Under the pieces are notes generated by a model, which did no database searches, was not told where the DNA came from, and saw only the letters and a program-made list of their open reading frames with translations. The translations under genes were made by a program, and so were the position numbers. A DNA stretch of 64,000 nucleotides from Oenococcus oeni DSM 20252 = AWRIB129 (GTDB lineage: Bacteria > Bacillota > Bacilli > Lactobacillales > Lactobacillaceae): the NCBI RefSeq assembly GCF_000372485.1, contig NZ_AQVA01000008.1, positions 1-64,000 on the forward strand, in the 5' to 3' direction. Positions 42,874 through 52,357 of the stretch are shown one piece after another (the stretch's first letter is position 1; the number at the start of each line of letters is the position of its first letter).

Positions 42874-43902
42874 TTACTTCTTTGAACTGGAAGAAGAGCT
42901 TGAAGAGGAACTCTTTGAAGAACTGGAACCACTCTTGCTCGATGATGATTTGCTAGATGAACTAGACGAACTGGAAGTGGATGTCGATGAAGTTTCACTA
43001 GATGTATTTGCTGAAACGATATATTGATCGATTGCGTTCTTTAACGCTGGATATTGTGAAGTTTTTACCTGGACGTCATTTTTATTCATAACTTTACCAA
43101 TAATCTTTTGAATTTTGGTTGAGTTGCTTGAGGTATTAATCCATTTATTAATAATAGAGTCGGCCAAAACATCTCGATAACTGCCGATTGATTCTTTTTT
43201 AGACTTTGAGTTCAATTTAAGAATGATGTATTCGGAATTTACACTAATAGCTTTTTTGCTATATTCGCCAGTCTTTAAGGCTTTAGCTGCAGCGATAATT
43301 TTTGATGAAACAACTGGTGAAGCTGAATCGAAGCTTGGCATTTTGCCACCATTGGCGGCTGTTGTGGTATCGCCTGAGTATTGTTTGGCTTGAGAAGCGA
43401 AACTTTTACCGGCTTTTAAGTTCTTGAGTACTGTGTCGGCCTTTGATGAGCTGCTAACAGTAATAATTGAAACGTTCATCTTTGGCGTATAGGTCTTGTA
43501 GGCTTTTTTTAATTGAGCTTCTGTAACTTTATGATAGTTTTTAACAGCTTGAACTAAAAGCAGTTCTGTACGAATCTGTTTTTTATAGGCCTTTGCCGTA
43601 GTTTCTTCTTCCGATAGGAAACTAGACCAGCTGCTTCCATATTGTGCTTTTTCCTGAGTGTATTCATTATTGACGGTTGTTGTTGAAACAGAGCTTCCGT
43701 ACAACCTTTCCAATGAATCATTCATAACCATGCTGACAAACAATTGTTCACCGGCCGAGGTTTTTGTAACCGATGACATATATTTTGCCTCAGTAATCGC
43801 ACCTGCCTTTGACGTAACCAAAACCTTAGATGTGTTTAAGGCAAGGTAGGCAGAACCCGCCAAAAACAATAGCACGATTGCTGTCCAAACGAATTTACGC
43901 AT
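42874..43902 (-). CDS. prsA: PrsA-like parvulin foldase without lipobox cysteine
   Basis: A 342-residue extracytoplasmic peptidyl-prolyl isomerase-like foldase. The N-terminus is a signal/anchor (MRKFVWTAIVLLFLAGSAYL); the lipobox position reads LAGS, not LAGC, so lipid attachment is not possible and the protein may stay anchored by the uncleaved helix or be secreted. The middle domain includes a parvulin-like block (MNVSIITVSSSSKADTVLKN, KSFASQAKQYSGDTTTAANGG). The last 40 residues are almost pure Ser/Lys. Ribosome site GGAGG precedes ATG 43902. Confidence 0.85.
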   Translation of the reverse strand: MRKFVWTAIVLLFLAGSAYLALNTSKVLVTSKAGAITEAKYMSSVTKTSAGEQLFVSMVMNDSLERLYGSSVSTTTVNNEYTQEKAQYGSSWSSFLSEEETTAKAYKKQIRTELLLVQAVKNYHKVTEAQLKKAYKTYTPKMNVSIITVSSSSKADTVLKNLKAGKSFASQAKQYSGDTTTAANGGKMPSFDSASPVVSSKIIAAAKALKTGEYSKKAISVNSEYIILKLNSKSKKESIGSYRDVLADSIINKWINTSSNSTKIQKIIGKVMNKNDVQVKTSQYPALKNAIDQYIVSANTSSETSSTSTSSSSSSSSKSSSSKSGSSSSKSSSSSSSSSSKK

Positions 43903-43960
43903 ATTTCCTCCGTGAATTTATAACCCTTTAATTCTAACGAAAGTTAGGACCTAACTCAAA

Positions 43961-44239
43961 TCATTTTTTGTGAAAGGGATATTTAACAGTTGATAGTTCA
44001 TTTTCTAATGAGCGAATATCTTCATTTAATTTTGTTTTGGATTTATCTATTTCTTCTTTGCTTCTTTGGAAATGATCGGAGAGCTCGGACAAATTCTTTT
44101 CTTGAGTCGGCTTGCTGCCTATTAATTTTTTAATCGCAAAAAAAGTTTTCCGAAGAATGTTTAGTTCGTTTTTTAAATAGTTAAATATTTTTTCGGTTTC
44201 ATTTTGAAAAAAATTGTCATTTTTTTTAAATTTGGCCAT
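43961..44239 (-). CDS. coiled-coil hypothetical protein
   Basis: A 92-residue charged protein, mostly helix with heptad character (ETEKIFNYLKNELNILRKTF and KEEIDKSKTKLNEDIRSLEN). No domain is recognised. Its start touches the stop of the hit gene (one-base overlap at 44239), so it is co-translated with it. Unknown function. Confidence 0.65.
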   Translation of the reverse strand: MAKFKKNDNFFQNETEKIFNYLKNELNILRKTFFAIKKLIGSKPTQEKNLSELSDHFQRSKEEIDKSKTKLNEDIRSLENELSTVKYPFHKK

Positions 44240-44658
44240 CAGAACTGCTCACTAATTGATTTAGCAATTGCTTTATATCTTTTTTCATCGTATTGATTAG
44301 AATGATCGACGGCACCGGGGAGATCCAGGCCATCATTTTCATATCGTGGAATAATATGCCAGTGAGAGTGGGGAACCGATTGGCCGGCAGCAACTCCGTT
44401 ATTTGAAAGAATATTTATGCCGAGAATTTTTGGGTTGGAGGCTTTGACTGCCCGAGCGATTATTGGAAGTTTTGTTAAAATTTTTTTGGCCAACTCATCA
44501 TCGTAGGCAAAAATGTCTTTAACGTCAGCCTTTGGTACAACCAGAGTATGTCCGGGAGTGGCCTGTGATATATCTAAAAATGCAAAAACATCTTCATCAT
44601 CATAGACTTTATAACTAGGTATTTCACCGTGAATTATTTTATCGAATATATCTTCCAT
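44239..44658 (-). CDS. hit: HIT-family nucleotide-binding protein
   Basis: A 139-residue histidine-triad protein, probably a nucleotidyl hydrolase acting on AMP-linked substrates. The motif HSHWHIIPR (about residues 99-107) gives the triad, with DIFDKIIHGEIPSYKVYDD at the N-terminus. Divergent from ecsA by 40 bases, the usual arrangement in Firmicutes (hit-ecsA). Confidence 0.93.
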   Translation of the reverse strand: MEDIFDKIIHGEIPSYKVYDDEDVFAFLDISQATPGHTLVVPKADVKDIFAYDDELAKKILTKLPIIARAVKASNPKILGINILSNNGVAAGQSVPHSHWHIIPRYENDGLDLPGAVDHSNQYDEKRYKAIAKSISEQF

Positions 44659-44698
44659 GCTTACATTATATCGGTCTGCTAAAATTTAATCGATAACT

Positions 44699-45433
44699 AT
44701 GACACTAAAGATTTCACATTTGACCGGTGGATATGGTCAAACAAATACAATTAAAGATCTGAATTTTACGATTGAAGCGGGAACTGTTACGGCTCTAATT
44801 GGTTTAAACGGTTCAGGGAAAACAACTACCATTAATCACGTTATCGGATTAATGCAGCCAAAGAGCGGTTCGATTTCTTTTAACGGCCAAGATAGTAAAA
44901 GCGATTCATCTAATTATCAGCGCAATTTGGCCTACATACCTGAATTACCGATTATATATGAAGACTTGACTTTAAGGGAGCATATTCAGACAACAATTGC
45001 TGCTTATCATCTAGATTCAAAACTGATTAAGGATAAAATCGCAAAATTGTTAAAAGTTTTCCGTTTGGAGGACAAGTTGGCTTGGTTTCCGATCGATTTT
45101 TCCAAGGGAATGCGGCAAAAAGTAATGATCGTATTGGCATTATTGACAGATGCTCCACTTTTGGTCGTCGATGAACCCTTTATTGGCTTGGATCCTTTGG
45201 CTGTCTCTGATTTGATTGATCTCTTAAAGGAGAAAAAGGCAGCTGGGACAACTATTTTAATGAGTACTCATTTAGTCGAGGGAGCGGAAAAATTTGTTGA
45301 TCAGTTTTTATTGATTGACCGTGGCCGAATACGTGCCAAAGGAAAAATGAAAGATATTTTTAAAGCTTTTCCACAGCAAAAAACAATTAATGAAATATAT
45401 TTGCATTTGGCAAGAGAGGCTGCTAATGGATAA
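44699..45433 (+). CDS. ecsA: EcsA-type ABC transporter ATPase
   Basis: A 244-residue ABC ATPase. Walker A is GLNGSGKTTT (about residues 36-45), the signature is FSKGMRQKV, Walker B is LLVVDEPFIGLDP and the switch His is in MSTHLVEG. With EcsB it forms the Ecs exporter, linked in Firmicutes to protein secretion and peptide export. Overlaps ecsB by eight bases. Confidence 0.93.
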   Translation: MTLKISHLTGGYGQTNTIKDLNFTIEAGTVTALIGLNGSGKTTTINHVIGLMQPKSGSISFNGQDSKSDSSNYQRNLAYIPELPIIYEDLTLREHIQTTIAAYHLDSKLIKDKIAKLLKVFRLEDKLAWFPIDFSKGMRQKVMIVLALLTDAPLLVVDEPFIGLDPLAVSDLIDLLKEKKAAGTTILMSTHLVEGAEKFVDQFLLIDRGRIRAKGKMKDIFKAFPQQKTINEIYLHLAREAANG

Positions 45434-46484
45434 AATCTTTAATCGTCGGCGTGAACTGTCTTTTCAAAGAAATTTTCGTTACTTAAGCCGAGCCTTCAAC
45501 GACCAGTTTATCGGTTTTCTTTTTATTGCAGTCGCTTTACTGGGTTATGAATATTTACATAATTTAAATAGTATCCACGGCAATTGGTTGACAATTTTGC
45601 TTGTATTGTTTGCAAGCTCTTCCTTCTTATTTTTTGGCGATTTGTCGACTTATATACAAAATGCCGATCAAATATTTCTAATTGCCGATTTGCCGGACTT
45701 GAAAAAATACTTGAAGAAAAGCTTTCTGAGATCTTTGCTTTTGAACATCCTGCTTCAATTTTTTTTGAATTTATTATTGATGCCGATTTTACTTAAAATA
45801 TTCGGCCTTGTAATTTCATTGATTTATTTGTTCCTTTTCCTATTGGCTAAAACTTTTTTACTTATTTTAAAATACCGAAATATCGTTAAAGACAATCGAG
45901 TTGATTGGACTTATGGAATAAATTCAGAACTAAGAAGGGTTAATCGAATTAATATTTTTTTAAATTTTTTTACCGATGTTAAGGAATTGAAGCATGATAA
46001 TCGACCAACGAAGATTTGGGATTGGCTGATTAAATGTCTGCCGCAATTTAATCAAAGTTTCCATTGGATTCTTTTTACTCGTTATTTTTTTAGAAGTCGG
46101 CAGTTTATGCCAACAATTATTTTGACCACCTTTTTTGGAATGGCTTTGGCTTTTTTTCTGCCTTCGCTTTCTGCTGCCACAATTAGTGGGCTTTTTATAG
46201 TTTTTGCCCTCGCTTATCAAATGAAACCGATTTTTTCTCATTACTCGAATCATAAAATGGCTCAGGTATATCAACGAGATGGAAAAAGAAAGTTGACTGA
46301 TTTTCAATTGCTAGCTGTTGCAGTCTTTGTGCCGATTGTGCTGTTATTGCTGCTTTCCCTCTTGGCAAGTCATAGAAAAGTTTCTGTTTTAATTAGTATT
46401 CTGTTAATAATTTCTTTTACTTGGGTGATCATCTGTTGGTATCTGCCACGTTTGGTAGGATTTAAATATGAGATTAAGAAGTAA
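45426..46484 (+). CDS. ecsB: EcsB ABC transporter membrane subunit
   Basis: A 352-residue permease with about seven to eight hydrophobic segments in the N- and C-terminal parts, and a hydrophilic middle (RNIVKDNRVDWTYGINSELR). I chose ATG 45426 (MDKIFNRRRELSF), just inside the ecsA stop; a longer start at 45390 lies deep within ecsA. Overlaps trmB by 17 bases. Confidence 0.88.
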   Translation: MDKIFNRRRELSFQRNFRYLSRAFNDQFIGFLFIAVALLGYEYLHNLNSIHGNWLTILLVLFASSSFLFFGDLSTYIQNADQIFLIADLPDLKKYLKKSFLRSLLLNILLQFFLNLLLMPILLKIFGLVISLIYLFLFLLAKTFLLILKYRNIVKDNRVDWTYGINSELRRVNRINIFLNFFTDVKELKHDNRPTKIWDWLIKCLPQFNQSFHWILFTRYFFRSRQFMPTIILTTFFGMALAFFLPSLSAATISGLFIVFALAYQMKPIFSHYSNHKMAQVYQRDGKRKLTDFQLLAVAVFVPIVLLLLLSLLASHRKVSVLISILLIISFTWVIICWYLPRLVGFKYEIKK

Positions 46485-47127
46485 GAAATGGGCAGTTCCT
46501 TTTATCGATGAGCATCCGGATTTGATCATCAAAGATCAAAGAGCCAAGCAATTAAAAGGGAGCTGGTCTTCGGTCTTTGGGAATAACCATCCGCTTTATT
46601 TGGAAATCGGATCCGGCAAAGGACAATTTATCTTGGATAATGCCATCAAATATCCAGAAAATAATTTCATCGGTCTGGAACTGCAACCAACCGCGGTTGC
46701 AATAGCTGGGAAGAAAGCTTTTAAACAAGAGCCTCAATTAGCTAATTTAAAACTTATTTTAGGGGATGGAGGCGATGTGAGCGATTATTTTGCTGACAAT
46801 GAAATTAGCAAAATTTTCTTGAATCATAGTGATCCCTGGCCGAAAGCAAAACATGAAAAAAGACGTTTGACTGCTGAAAATTTTTTAAAGTCATATTCAA
46901 AAATTTTGCTTCCCAATGGATCCTTGGAATTAAAAACCGATAATCTTGGGCTCTTTGAATACTCTCTTTCGAGCTTTAAAAAATTTGGTCTTTCTTGGCC
47001 TGAAGAACAAATCAGCTACGATCTGCATCACGAACTCAAAAAAAATCCCGTAAATATCGAAACGGAATACGAGAAAAAATTTGCGGAAATGAATCAACCC
47101 GAGTACTGGATTAGAGTTAATTTTTAA
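46468..47127 (+). CDS. trmB: tRNA (guanine-N7-)-methyltransferase
   Basis: TrmB methylates guanine 46 of tRNA using SAM. The 219-residue protein has the SAM-binding LEIGSGKGQFI (about residues 48-58) and the family motif NHSDPWPKAKHEKRR with the catalytic Asp. The end ENPVNIETEYE-like region is typical. It follows ecsAB with a 17-base overlap, and its stop is two bases from the convergent PepSY-like gene. Confidence 0.95.
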   Translation: MRLRSKKWAVPFIDEHPDLIIKDQRAKQLKGSWSSVFGNNHPLYLEIGSGKGQFILDNAIKYPENNFIGLELQPTAVAIAGKKAFKQEPQLANLKLILGDGGDVSDYFADNEISKIFLNHSDPWPKAKHEKRRLTAENFLKSYSKILLPNGSLELKTDNLGLFEYSLSSFKKFGLSWPEEQISYDLHHELKKNPVNIETEYEKKFAEMNQPEYWIRVNF

Positions 47128-47129
47128 TT

Positions 47130-47450
47130 TTAATCAACCACCTCAAGTTTAAAGAGTTCGCCAGTGTCGGCATCGGCAATAAAGTCGATGCTTTTTGTTT
47201 CTCCTTGATCACTGGTTATATTTGCGCCCCCATTGTAGATGGTTCTCGTTCCATAATGTTCTCCACTGATTCTTTCGCTGTTTATCCAGGCATTTGACAC
47301 TGTTCCTTGGGCTGAAAGCGTCTCTTTGACAGTTTCGAGAATCTGATCAGCATTGTTTTCCTTGATTTTTTTGGCGATAAAAATTGAGATCCCGCTTCCA
47401 ACCAAAAAACCGGCCGTTGCAGCAATTAAGTTCTTGTGTTTTTTATTCAT
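47130..47450 (-). CDS. PepSY-like secreted or membrane-anchored protein
   Basis: A 106-residue protein with one N-terminal membrane segment (about residues 7-26, LIAATAGFLVGSGISIFIAK) and an extracytoplasmic domain that resembles PepSY (DQILETVKETLSAQG; KSIDFIADADTGELFKLEVV). The start is ATG 47450 (MNKKHKNL). A longer frame to 47567 crosses the divergent ytpR start and is unlikely. Confidence 0.75.
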   Translation of the reverse strand: MNKKHKNLIAATAGFLVGSGISIFIAKKIKENNADQILETVKETLSAQGTVSNAWINSERISGEHYGTRTIYNGGANITSDQGETKSIDFIADADTGELFKLEVVD

Positions 47451-47488
47451 GCAAATAATTATATTGTTTTTTGTTTTAAGATAGAAAT

Positions 47489-48100
47489 ATGCTTGTTGCC
47501 GATTATAATTCAGACACATTGATGACTTTTTTAGCTCCCGAGGAGCCAGACTCGTCTTTTGAAACAAAAAAAAGAATTACACGTATTTATAAAAACGATC
47601 AAACGCTTGCTTATCACTTTTCTGGTATAGCCCCTTTGGACAAAGGACCAATCAAATTAACAGTGAAAAAGATTGAAGAATTAAATGAACTTCTCATTCA
47701 AGCTGGCTTTAAACCTGAACTTGTTTATGATCCAGAGGCGAAATTCGTGATTGCTTATGTTGATTCATTTGTTAAACACCCTGATTCTGATCACTTGCAT
47801 GTTGCTCAAGTTAAAATTTCTTCCGACAAAAGTGTTCAGATTGTCTCAGGAAGTCCAAATCTTCGTCGAGGCATTAAAACGGTTGCTTGTCTGCCTGGGG
47901 CAATCATGCCTTCGGGAAAGATTATTTGGCCGGGGAAACTTCGCGGTGTTGACTCATATGGAATGATGGCCGCTCCAAAGGAACTCGGCTTGAAAAATGC
48001 GCCGGATCGTCCGGGAATGATTGTTTTGCCCGATGATTTTGGTAAAGTTGGCGAAACTTTTGATTTTATAAAAGGGAATGAATTGGAGTTTAATAATTAA
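47489..48100 (+). CDS. ytpR: YtpR-like tRNA-binding domain protein
   Basis: A 203-residue protein with an N-terminal DUF4479-like part and the EMAP/tRNA-binding OB-fold of PheT-type ([50 protein letters not shown]). The molecular role is not well established. The ribosome site is weak. It precedes murC by three bases and is probably in the same transcript, as in other lactobacilli. Confidence 0.88.
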
Positions 48101-48102
48101 AT

Positions 48103-49410
48103 ATGACAAATTACTATTTTATCGGGATTAAGGGAACTGGGATGGCCAGTTTGGCTTTGATTCTTCATGATCAGGGGAACAAAGTTCTTGGGTCTGATAT
48201 CGACAAAGAAACTTTTACACAGTTCCCGCTGGTCAAAGCCGGTATTCAAATTACCGATTTCGATCCGGATTTGATCAAGAGTAATTATGTTGTCGTGAAA
48301 GGAAACGCGTTTTCGGATGATCATCCCCAAGTTTTGGCAGCTAAAAAAGTTGGGGCAAAACTCTTGACCTATCCTCAGGCAGTTGAAGAAGTTATTCGTC
48401 GACATTTTTCAATCGCCGTTTCCGGAGCACACGGGAAAACCAGTACCACCAGCTTACTCGCACACATTTTGTCGAATTTCGAATCAACGAGTTATTTAAT
48501 TGGCGATGGTGTTGGAAAAGGGGTCTTCTCCTCTAAATATTTTGTTGTCGAAGCAGACGAGTATGACCGTCATTTTCAGCCTTTTACTCCCGATGTTGCT
48601 ATCATCACGAACATTGATTGGGACCATCCCGATTATTATAAAAGTCTCGATGATGTCAAAAGCGCATTCTCTGAATTCGCCGACCATGTTAAAAAGATTA
48701 TTTTCGCTTACGGCGAAGATCCGGAGATAAAAAAAATAAAGCCGAAGACGGCTCGAATTCTATCTTATGGCTTTGAAAAGTCCGATTACTTTTGTGCGAA
48801 TAATATTGACAAACGAACCGAAGGAAGTTATTTTTCGCTTTCAAAGGGCGGCCGAAAATTAGGTGATTTTTTTGCCACGATTGAGGGAGATCACGGAATT
48901 TTGGATACGACTGCTGCGATCGCTGTAGCTGATTATCTTGGTTTTTCGGTTGACCAAATCCAAAAGGGTCTTTTGACTTATCAAGGTGCTAAGCGTCGTT
49001 TTAATATCAGCCAAGTAGCTGATTTAACAATTGTTGATGATTATGCCCATCACCCAACTGAAATTAAGGCAACAATCGATGCTGCCCGACAGAAATTTCC
49101 GAATAAGCGTTTAGTAGCTGTTTTTCAACCACACACATACACACGCGTCAATGCTTTTAAGGATGAATATGTTAATGCTTTAAAATCAGCCGATAAAGTT
49201 TACATTACACCGATTTTCGGATCTCTAAGAGAAAAGGCCGGTAATGCTAAAAGCGAAGATATTTTAGATAAACTACCGAATGCGGGAGCAATTATTTCGG
49301 AATCGAATGCCTATGACAAATTAAGTGCCGAACATGGATCGGTACTTGTTTTCATGGGGGCCGGCGATATCGAAAAATATGAAGATGCTCTTAAAAAAGG
49401 GTTTGAATAA
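48103..49410 (+). CDS. murC: UDP-N-acetylmuramate-L-alanine ligase
   Basis: MurC adds L-alanine to UDP-MurNAc in peptidoglycan precursor synthesis. The 435-residue protein shows the N-terminal [14 protein letters not shown], the ATP loop [17 protein letters not shown], the Mur-ligase blocks [10 protein letters not shown] and [14 protein letters not shown], and the C-terminal [11 protein letters not shown]. Length is normal. It starts three bases after ytpR. Confidence 0.96.
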
Positions 49411-49424
49411 AATGTAAATTAAAA

Positions 49425-49441
49425 GGTCAATAATAGTCAGA
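49425..49441 (+). promoter_or_regulatory. possible CtsR-type operator before the BI-1 gene
   Basis: GGTCAAT-AAT-AGTCAGA matches the CtsR repeat RGTCAAA-NAN-RGTCAAA at 12 of 14 heptad positions, with the NAN centre kept. It lies just before the expected -35 position of the next promoter. The match is imperfect, so the call is tentative. Confidence 0.35.
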
Positions 49442-49461
49442 CTTTTTTTATGATATCCTGC

Positions 49462-49467
49462 TATAAT
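49462..49467 (+). promoter_or_regulatory. -10 element for the BI-1 family gene
   Basis: TATAAT lies 20 bases before ATG 49487, with the ribosome site AGAAAGGAGG between them. The -35 is not clear. Confidence 0.5.
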
Positions 49468-49486
49468 ATTCAGAAAGGAGGTTAGA

Positions 49487-50209
49487 ATGCAAAATTATTC
49501 TGATAATCGCATCATAAAAGATGTTACTGATTCAACTAATGAATCGGGATTAGCAGCATTCTTCCAACGGACATACGCCTATATGGGAGCGGCGTTATTA
49601 ATTACTTTTGGATTGGCTTATGCTTTGGCTTATCCATTCTATGCCGAGTTTGTTCGTTTTTATGCCAGCAATGGTGCATTGACTTGGATCGTTCTGGCGA
49701 TCGCTCAGTTGGCTGTTGTCTTTCTAATTGGTCGTAACGCCTTAAAAAATCCGGCGTTGGCTTTTGGGGGATTGCTTGCTTTCGCAGTTGTGGAAGGAAT
49801 TTTCTTTGGTGCCATTTTTGCGATGTACGACTTGCAGTCGATTGTTTCTGCTTTTCTAATGGCAGCAGTTGATTTTGGAGCTATGGCCTTGTATGGATTC
49901 TTTACGAAGAAAAACCTTTCTAGACTTGCTCCAATTCTTTTCGGCGCGATGATCGCATTAATGGTTGGCCTTGTGGTTAGCATATTCGTTCCCGGATTTA
50001 GCTTTATTATGTCTGTTTTGGGAGTTCTTGTCTTTAGTGTTTATGCTGCTTATGATAATAATCGTTTAAAACAAATGTATTTCGAACTTCAGGGACAGGG
50101 CAACCAGACAATCAACGGCTTGGCCATCTCGGGTGCGCTTAGTTTGTATCTTGACTTTGTTAACTTGTTCTTGTATTTGCTTAGAATTTTTGGAAATCAA
50201 AGAAATTGA
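49487..50209 (+). CDS. Bax inhibitor-1 (BI-1/YccA) family membrane protein
   Basis: A 240-residue protein with seven membrane segments in the TMBIM arrangement, beginning with [20 protein letters not shown] and with the conserved C-terminal [10 protein letters not shown]. In bacteria this family includes proton- or calcium-leak channels and FtsH modulators. A CtsR-like site upstream hints at stress control. It ends before a terminator that abuts prfC. Confidence 0.9.
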   Translation: MQNYSDNRIIKDVTDSTNESGLAAFFQRTYAYMGAALLITFGLAYALAYPFYAEFVRFYASNGALTWIVLAIAQLAVVFLIGRNALKNPALAFGGLLAFAVVEGIFFGAIFAMYDLQSIVSAFLMAAVDFGAMALYGFFTKKNLSRLAPILFGAMIALMVGLVVSIFVPGFSFIMSVLGVLVFSVYAAYDNNRLKQMYFELQGQGNQTINGLAISGALSLYLDFVNLFLYLLRIFGNQRN

Positions 50210-50230
50210 TTCTTTTATCATTGAATCTTT

Positions 50231-50264
50231 AATTCCGCTATACTTAATAGCGGAATTTTTTTTT
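50231..50264 (+). terminator. terminator abutting the prfC start
   Basis: AATTCCGCTA pairs with TAGCGGAATT, followed by nine T. The prfC ATG (50265) follows at once, with no ribosome site between. A -10-like TATACT lies in the loop region of the hairpin. Confidence 0.75.
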
Positions 50265-51779
50265 ATGACAAATTTTAAAGAAGAATACAAAAAACGTGTC
50301 ACTTTTGCAATCATTTCGCATCCTGATGCCGGTAAAACAACTTTGACCGAACAACTCCTGTTACACGGCGGCGTTATCAGAAAAGCTGGCACAGTCAAAG
50401 GTCGTGGATCGAATAAAATGGCCTCCTCGGATTGGATGGCAATTGAACAGCAGCGAGGTATTTCCGTTACTTCTTCTGTTTTGCAGTTCAATTATGCCGG
50501 CAAAAGGATTAATATCCTTGATACCCCAGGCCACGAGGATTTCTCAGAAGATACTTATCGTACTTTAATGGCGGTTGATTCGGCAGTAATGGTGATTGAT
50601 TCGGCAAAGGGAATCGAACCTCAGACAAGGAAATTGTTTGAAATAGTTTCAAAGCGCCATATCCCGATTTTTACTTTTTTTAATAAATTGGATCGTGATG
50701 GTCGTCAAGCGCTTGATTTGGTTGATGAATTAGAAAAAACACTTGGCATTCAAGCCTATGCTATGAATTGGCCGATTGGTTCCGGCCAGGTTTTACAGGG
50801 AATTTACGATTTACAACGGAACAAGTTTATTCAATATGATAATGTGAAAAATCCCGATCAATCTGTTTATAACGAATCAATGGAAGAGATCGAGCTTTTA
50901 AAGGATGCCGGTAATCAATTAGATGAGGACAAAGTCCTTCGGGGTGCTCAAACACCAGTCTTCTTTGGGTCGGCTTTAAGTAATTTTGGAGTTGAGCAGT
51001 TTTTGACTGAGTATTTAAAATATGCCCCCTCGCCATCGGACAAGGCCACGATTGATCATAAAGAGGTTCAACCGGATAACGACCAATTCACGGGATTTAT
51101 TTTTAAAATTCAAGCGAACATGAATCCTAATCATCGTGATCGGATTGCTTTTGTCAGAATCGTTTCCGGGGAGTTTAAAAAAGGGATGGATGTGACGCTT
51201 GCCAGAAATGGAAAAAAATTGAAGCTCAGCAACGTTACTCAATTCTTGGCTGATGAACGTGAAAATATTGAAACAGCTGTTCCAGGAGATATTATCGGCC
51301 TTTACGATACCGGTAACTTTCAAATTGGTGATTCAATCTATACTGGTAAACAGAAAGTCGAATTTGAACCATTACCGACATTTACTCCGGAACTTTTTAA
51401 TCGGGTAATCGCCAAAGACGTTATGAAACAAAAATCTTATCATAAGGGTATTAGGCAATTGGTTCAGGAAGGGACTGTCCAATTATTCGAGTCGTGGCAT
51501 GGCCAAGAATATATCATTGGGGCGGTTGGCCAGCTTCAATTCGAAGTATTCCAGTTCAGAATGGCTAATGAATATAATTCTCAAGTTATTTTCGAACCGC
51601 TTGGTAAAAAGATCGCTCGCTGGATCAAACCGGATCAGTTGGATGAAAAAATGAATACCTCGCGTTCGATACTGATGAAAGATCAACAAGACAACCCGGT
51701 TATATTGTTTGAGAATCGTTTTGCTCTGAATTGGTTTGTCGATAAGTATCCTGATATTGATTTGGAATCAAAACTTTAG
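50265..51779 (+). CDS. prfC: peptide chain release factor 3
   Basis: RF3 is a GTPase that removes RF1/RF2 from the ribosome after termination. The 504-residue protein has G1 [15 protein letters not shown], the switch I region [18 protein letters not shown]3 [11 protein letters not shown]4 [10 protein letters not shown], and the domain order of the family. I choose ATG 50265 ([14 protein letters not shown]) because relatives start here, although it lies at the end of a terminator T run and lacks a ribosome site; the upstream open frame is not conserved sequence. Confidence 0.93.
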   Translation: MTNFKEEYKKRVTFAIISHPDAGKTTLTEQLLLHGGVIRKAGTVKGRGSNKMASSDWMAIEQQRGISVTSSVLQFNYAGKRINILDTPGHEDFSEDTYRTLMAVDSAVMVIDSAKGIEPQTRKLFEIVSKRHIPIFTFFNKLDRDGRQALDLVDELEKTLGIQAYAMNWPIGSGQVLQGIYDLQRNKFIQYDNVKNPDQSVYNESMEEIELLKDAGNQLDEDKVLRGAQTPVFFGSALSNFGVEQFLTEYLKYAPSPSDKATIDHKEVQPDNDQFTGFIFKIQANMNPNHRDRIAFVRIVSGEFKKGMDVTLARNGKKLKLSNVTQFLADERENIETAVPGDIIGLYDTGNFQIGDSIYTGKQKVEFEPLPTFTPELFNRVIAKDVMKQKSYHKGIRQLVQEGTVQLFESWHGQEYIIGAVGQLQFEVFQFRMANEYNSQVIFEPLGKKIARWIKPDQLDEKMNTSRSILMKDQQDNPVILFENRFALNWFVDKYPDIDLESKL

Positions 51780-51783
51780 TAAT

Positions 51784-51812
51784 TTGTCACATCTTTAAAA
51801 TTTTGTTAAAAT
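51784..51812 (+). promoter_or_regulatory. promoter of the histone-H1-like gene
   Basis: -35 TTGTCA (51784-51789), 17-base spacer, -10 TAAAAT (51807-51812). Ribosome site AAGGAGAG follows before ATG 51838. Confidence 0.6.
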
Positions 51813-51837
51813 TTGTCTCGTTAAGTAAGGAGAGAAA

Positions 51838-52311
51838 ATGCCAGAAAAGAAAACAGCAGCAACTGGTCGAACGACAAAAAAGACAACCAGCGCTGCTAAA
51901 AAAGCTGCTCCTGCGACTAAATCCACTGTTAAAAAAGCTGCTTCTACTGCAAAGAAAAACACTAAGACTGCAAAAAATTCTGCTAAGAAAACGACGTCTC
52001 AAGCAGCCTCTGCTGTTAAAACGGCGGCTAAAAAGACAACAGCCAAAGCAAGCAGCAAGGGGAAGTCGGTAGCCAAAGGCGCTAAAACGAACGCTGCAAA
52101 GGGCAAAAAAACTGTTCGTAAAGCTGCCAAAAAAACCACCGAAGCTGCAAAACCGGCTGTGAAGAAAACTCAGGATGCAGCAAAAAAAGCTGCTGATAAA
52201 AGTAAAGAGAGTGTTGATGAAGTTTCAAAACAGGTTGCCCAAACGGCAGAATCCGCTACTAAAGAAACGAAGTCATGGTTTGAAAAATTCTTAGATATGT
52301 TCCGTAAATAA
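51838..52311 (+). CDS. Lys/Ala-rich histone-H1-like protein
   Basis: A 157-residue protein built of Lys/Ala/Thr/Ser repeats (many AAKK, KKTT and KKAA units), like the C-terminal tail of histone H1 and bacterial H1-like nucleoid proteins. The last third turns acidic (ESVDEVSKQVAQTAESATKE), and it ends SWFEKFLDMFRK, an amphipathic helix that could bind a membrane or partner. Nucleic-acid or nucleoid binding is inferred from composition. It has its own promoter and ribosome site. Confidence 0.75.
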   Translation: MPEKKTAATGRTTKKTTSAAKKAAPATKSTVKKAASTAKKNTKTAKNSAKKTTSQAASAVKTAAKKTTAKASSKGKSVAKGAKTNAAKGKKTVRKAAKKTTEAAKPAVKKTQDAAKKAADKSKESVDEVSKQVAQTAESATKETKSWFEKFLDMFRK

Positions 52312-52357
52312 ACTTAAACATGACATCTATTATTTATTTTTATCGAGTGATTTTATT

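Noticed and set aside
47451-47567. 39-codon extension of the PepSY-like protein
   Set aside because: It crosses the divergent ytpR start and has no signal-peptide logic; the inner ATG places the membrane segment at the N-terminus.
50133-50264. N-terminal extension of prfC
   Set aside because: It runs through the BI-1 gene end and a terminator; RF3 proteins start at [10 protein letters not shown]-like sequence.
51803-52072. 89-codon Lys/Leu-rich frame overlapping the H1-like gene
   Set aside because: It is a plus-strand frame created by the repeat-rich codons of the real gene, with no own ribosome site.
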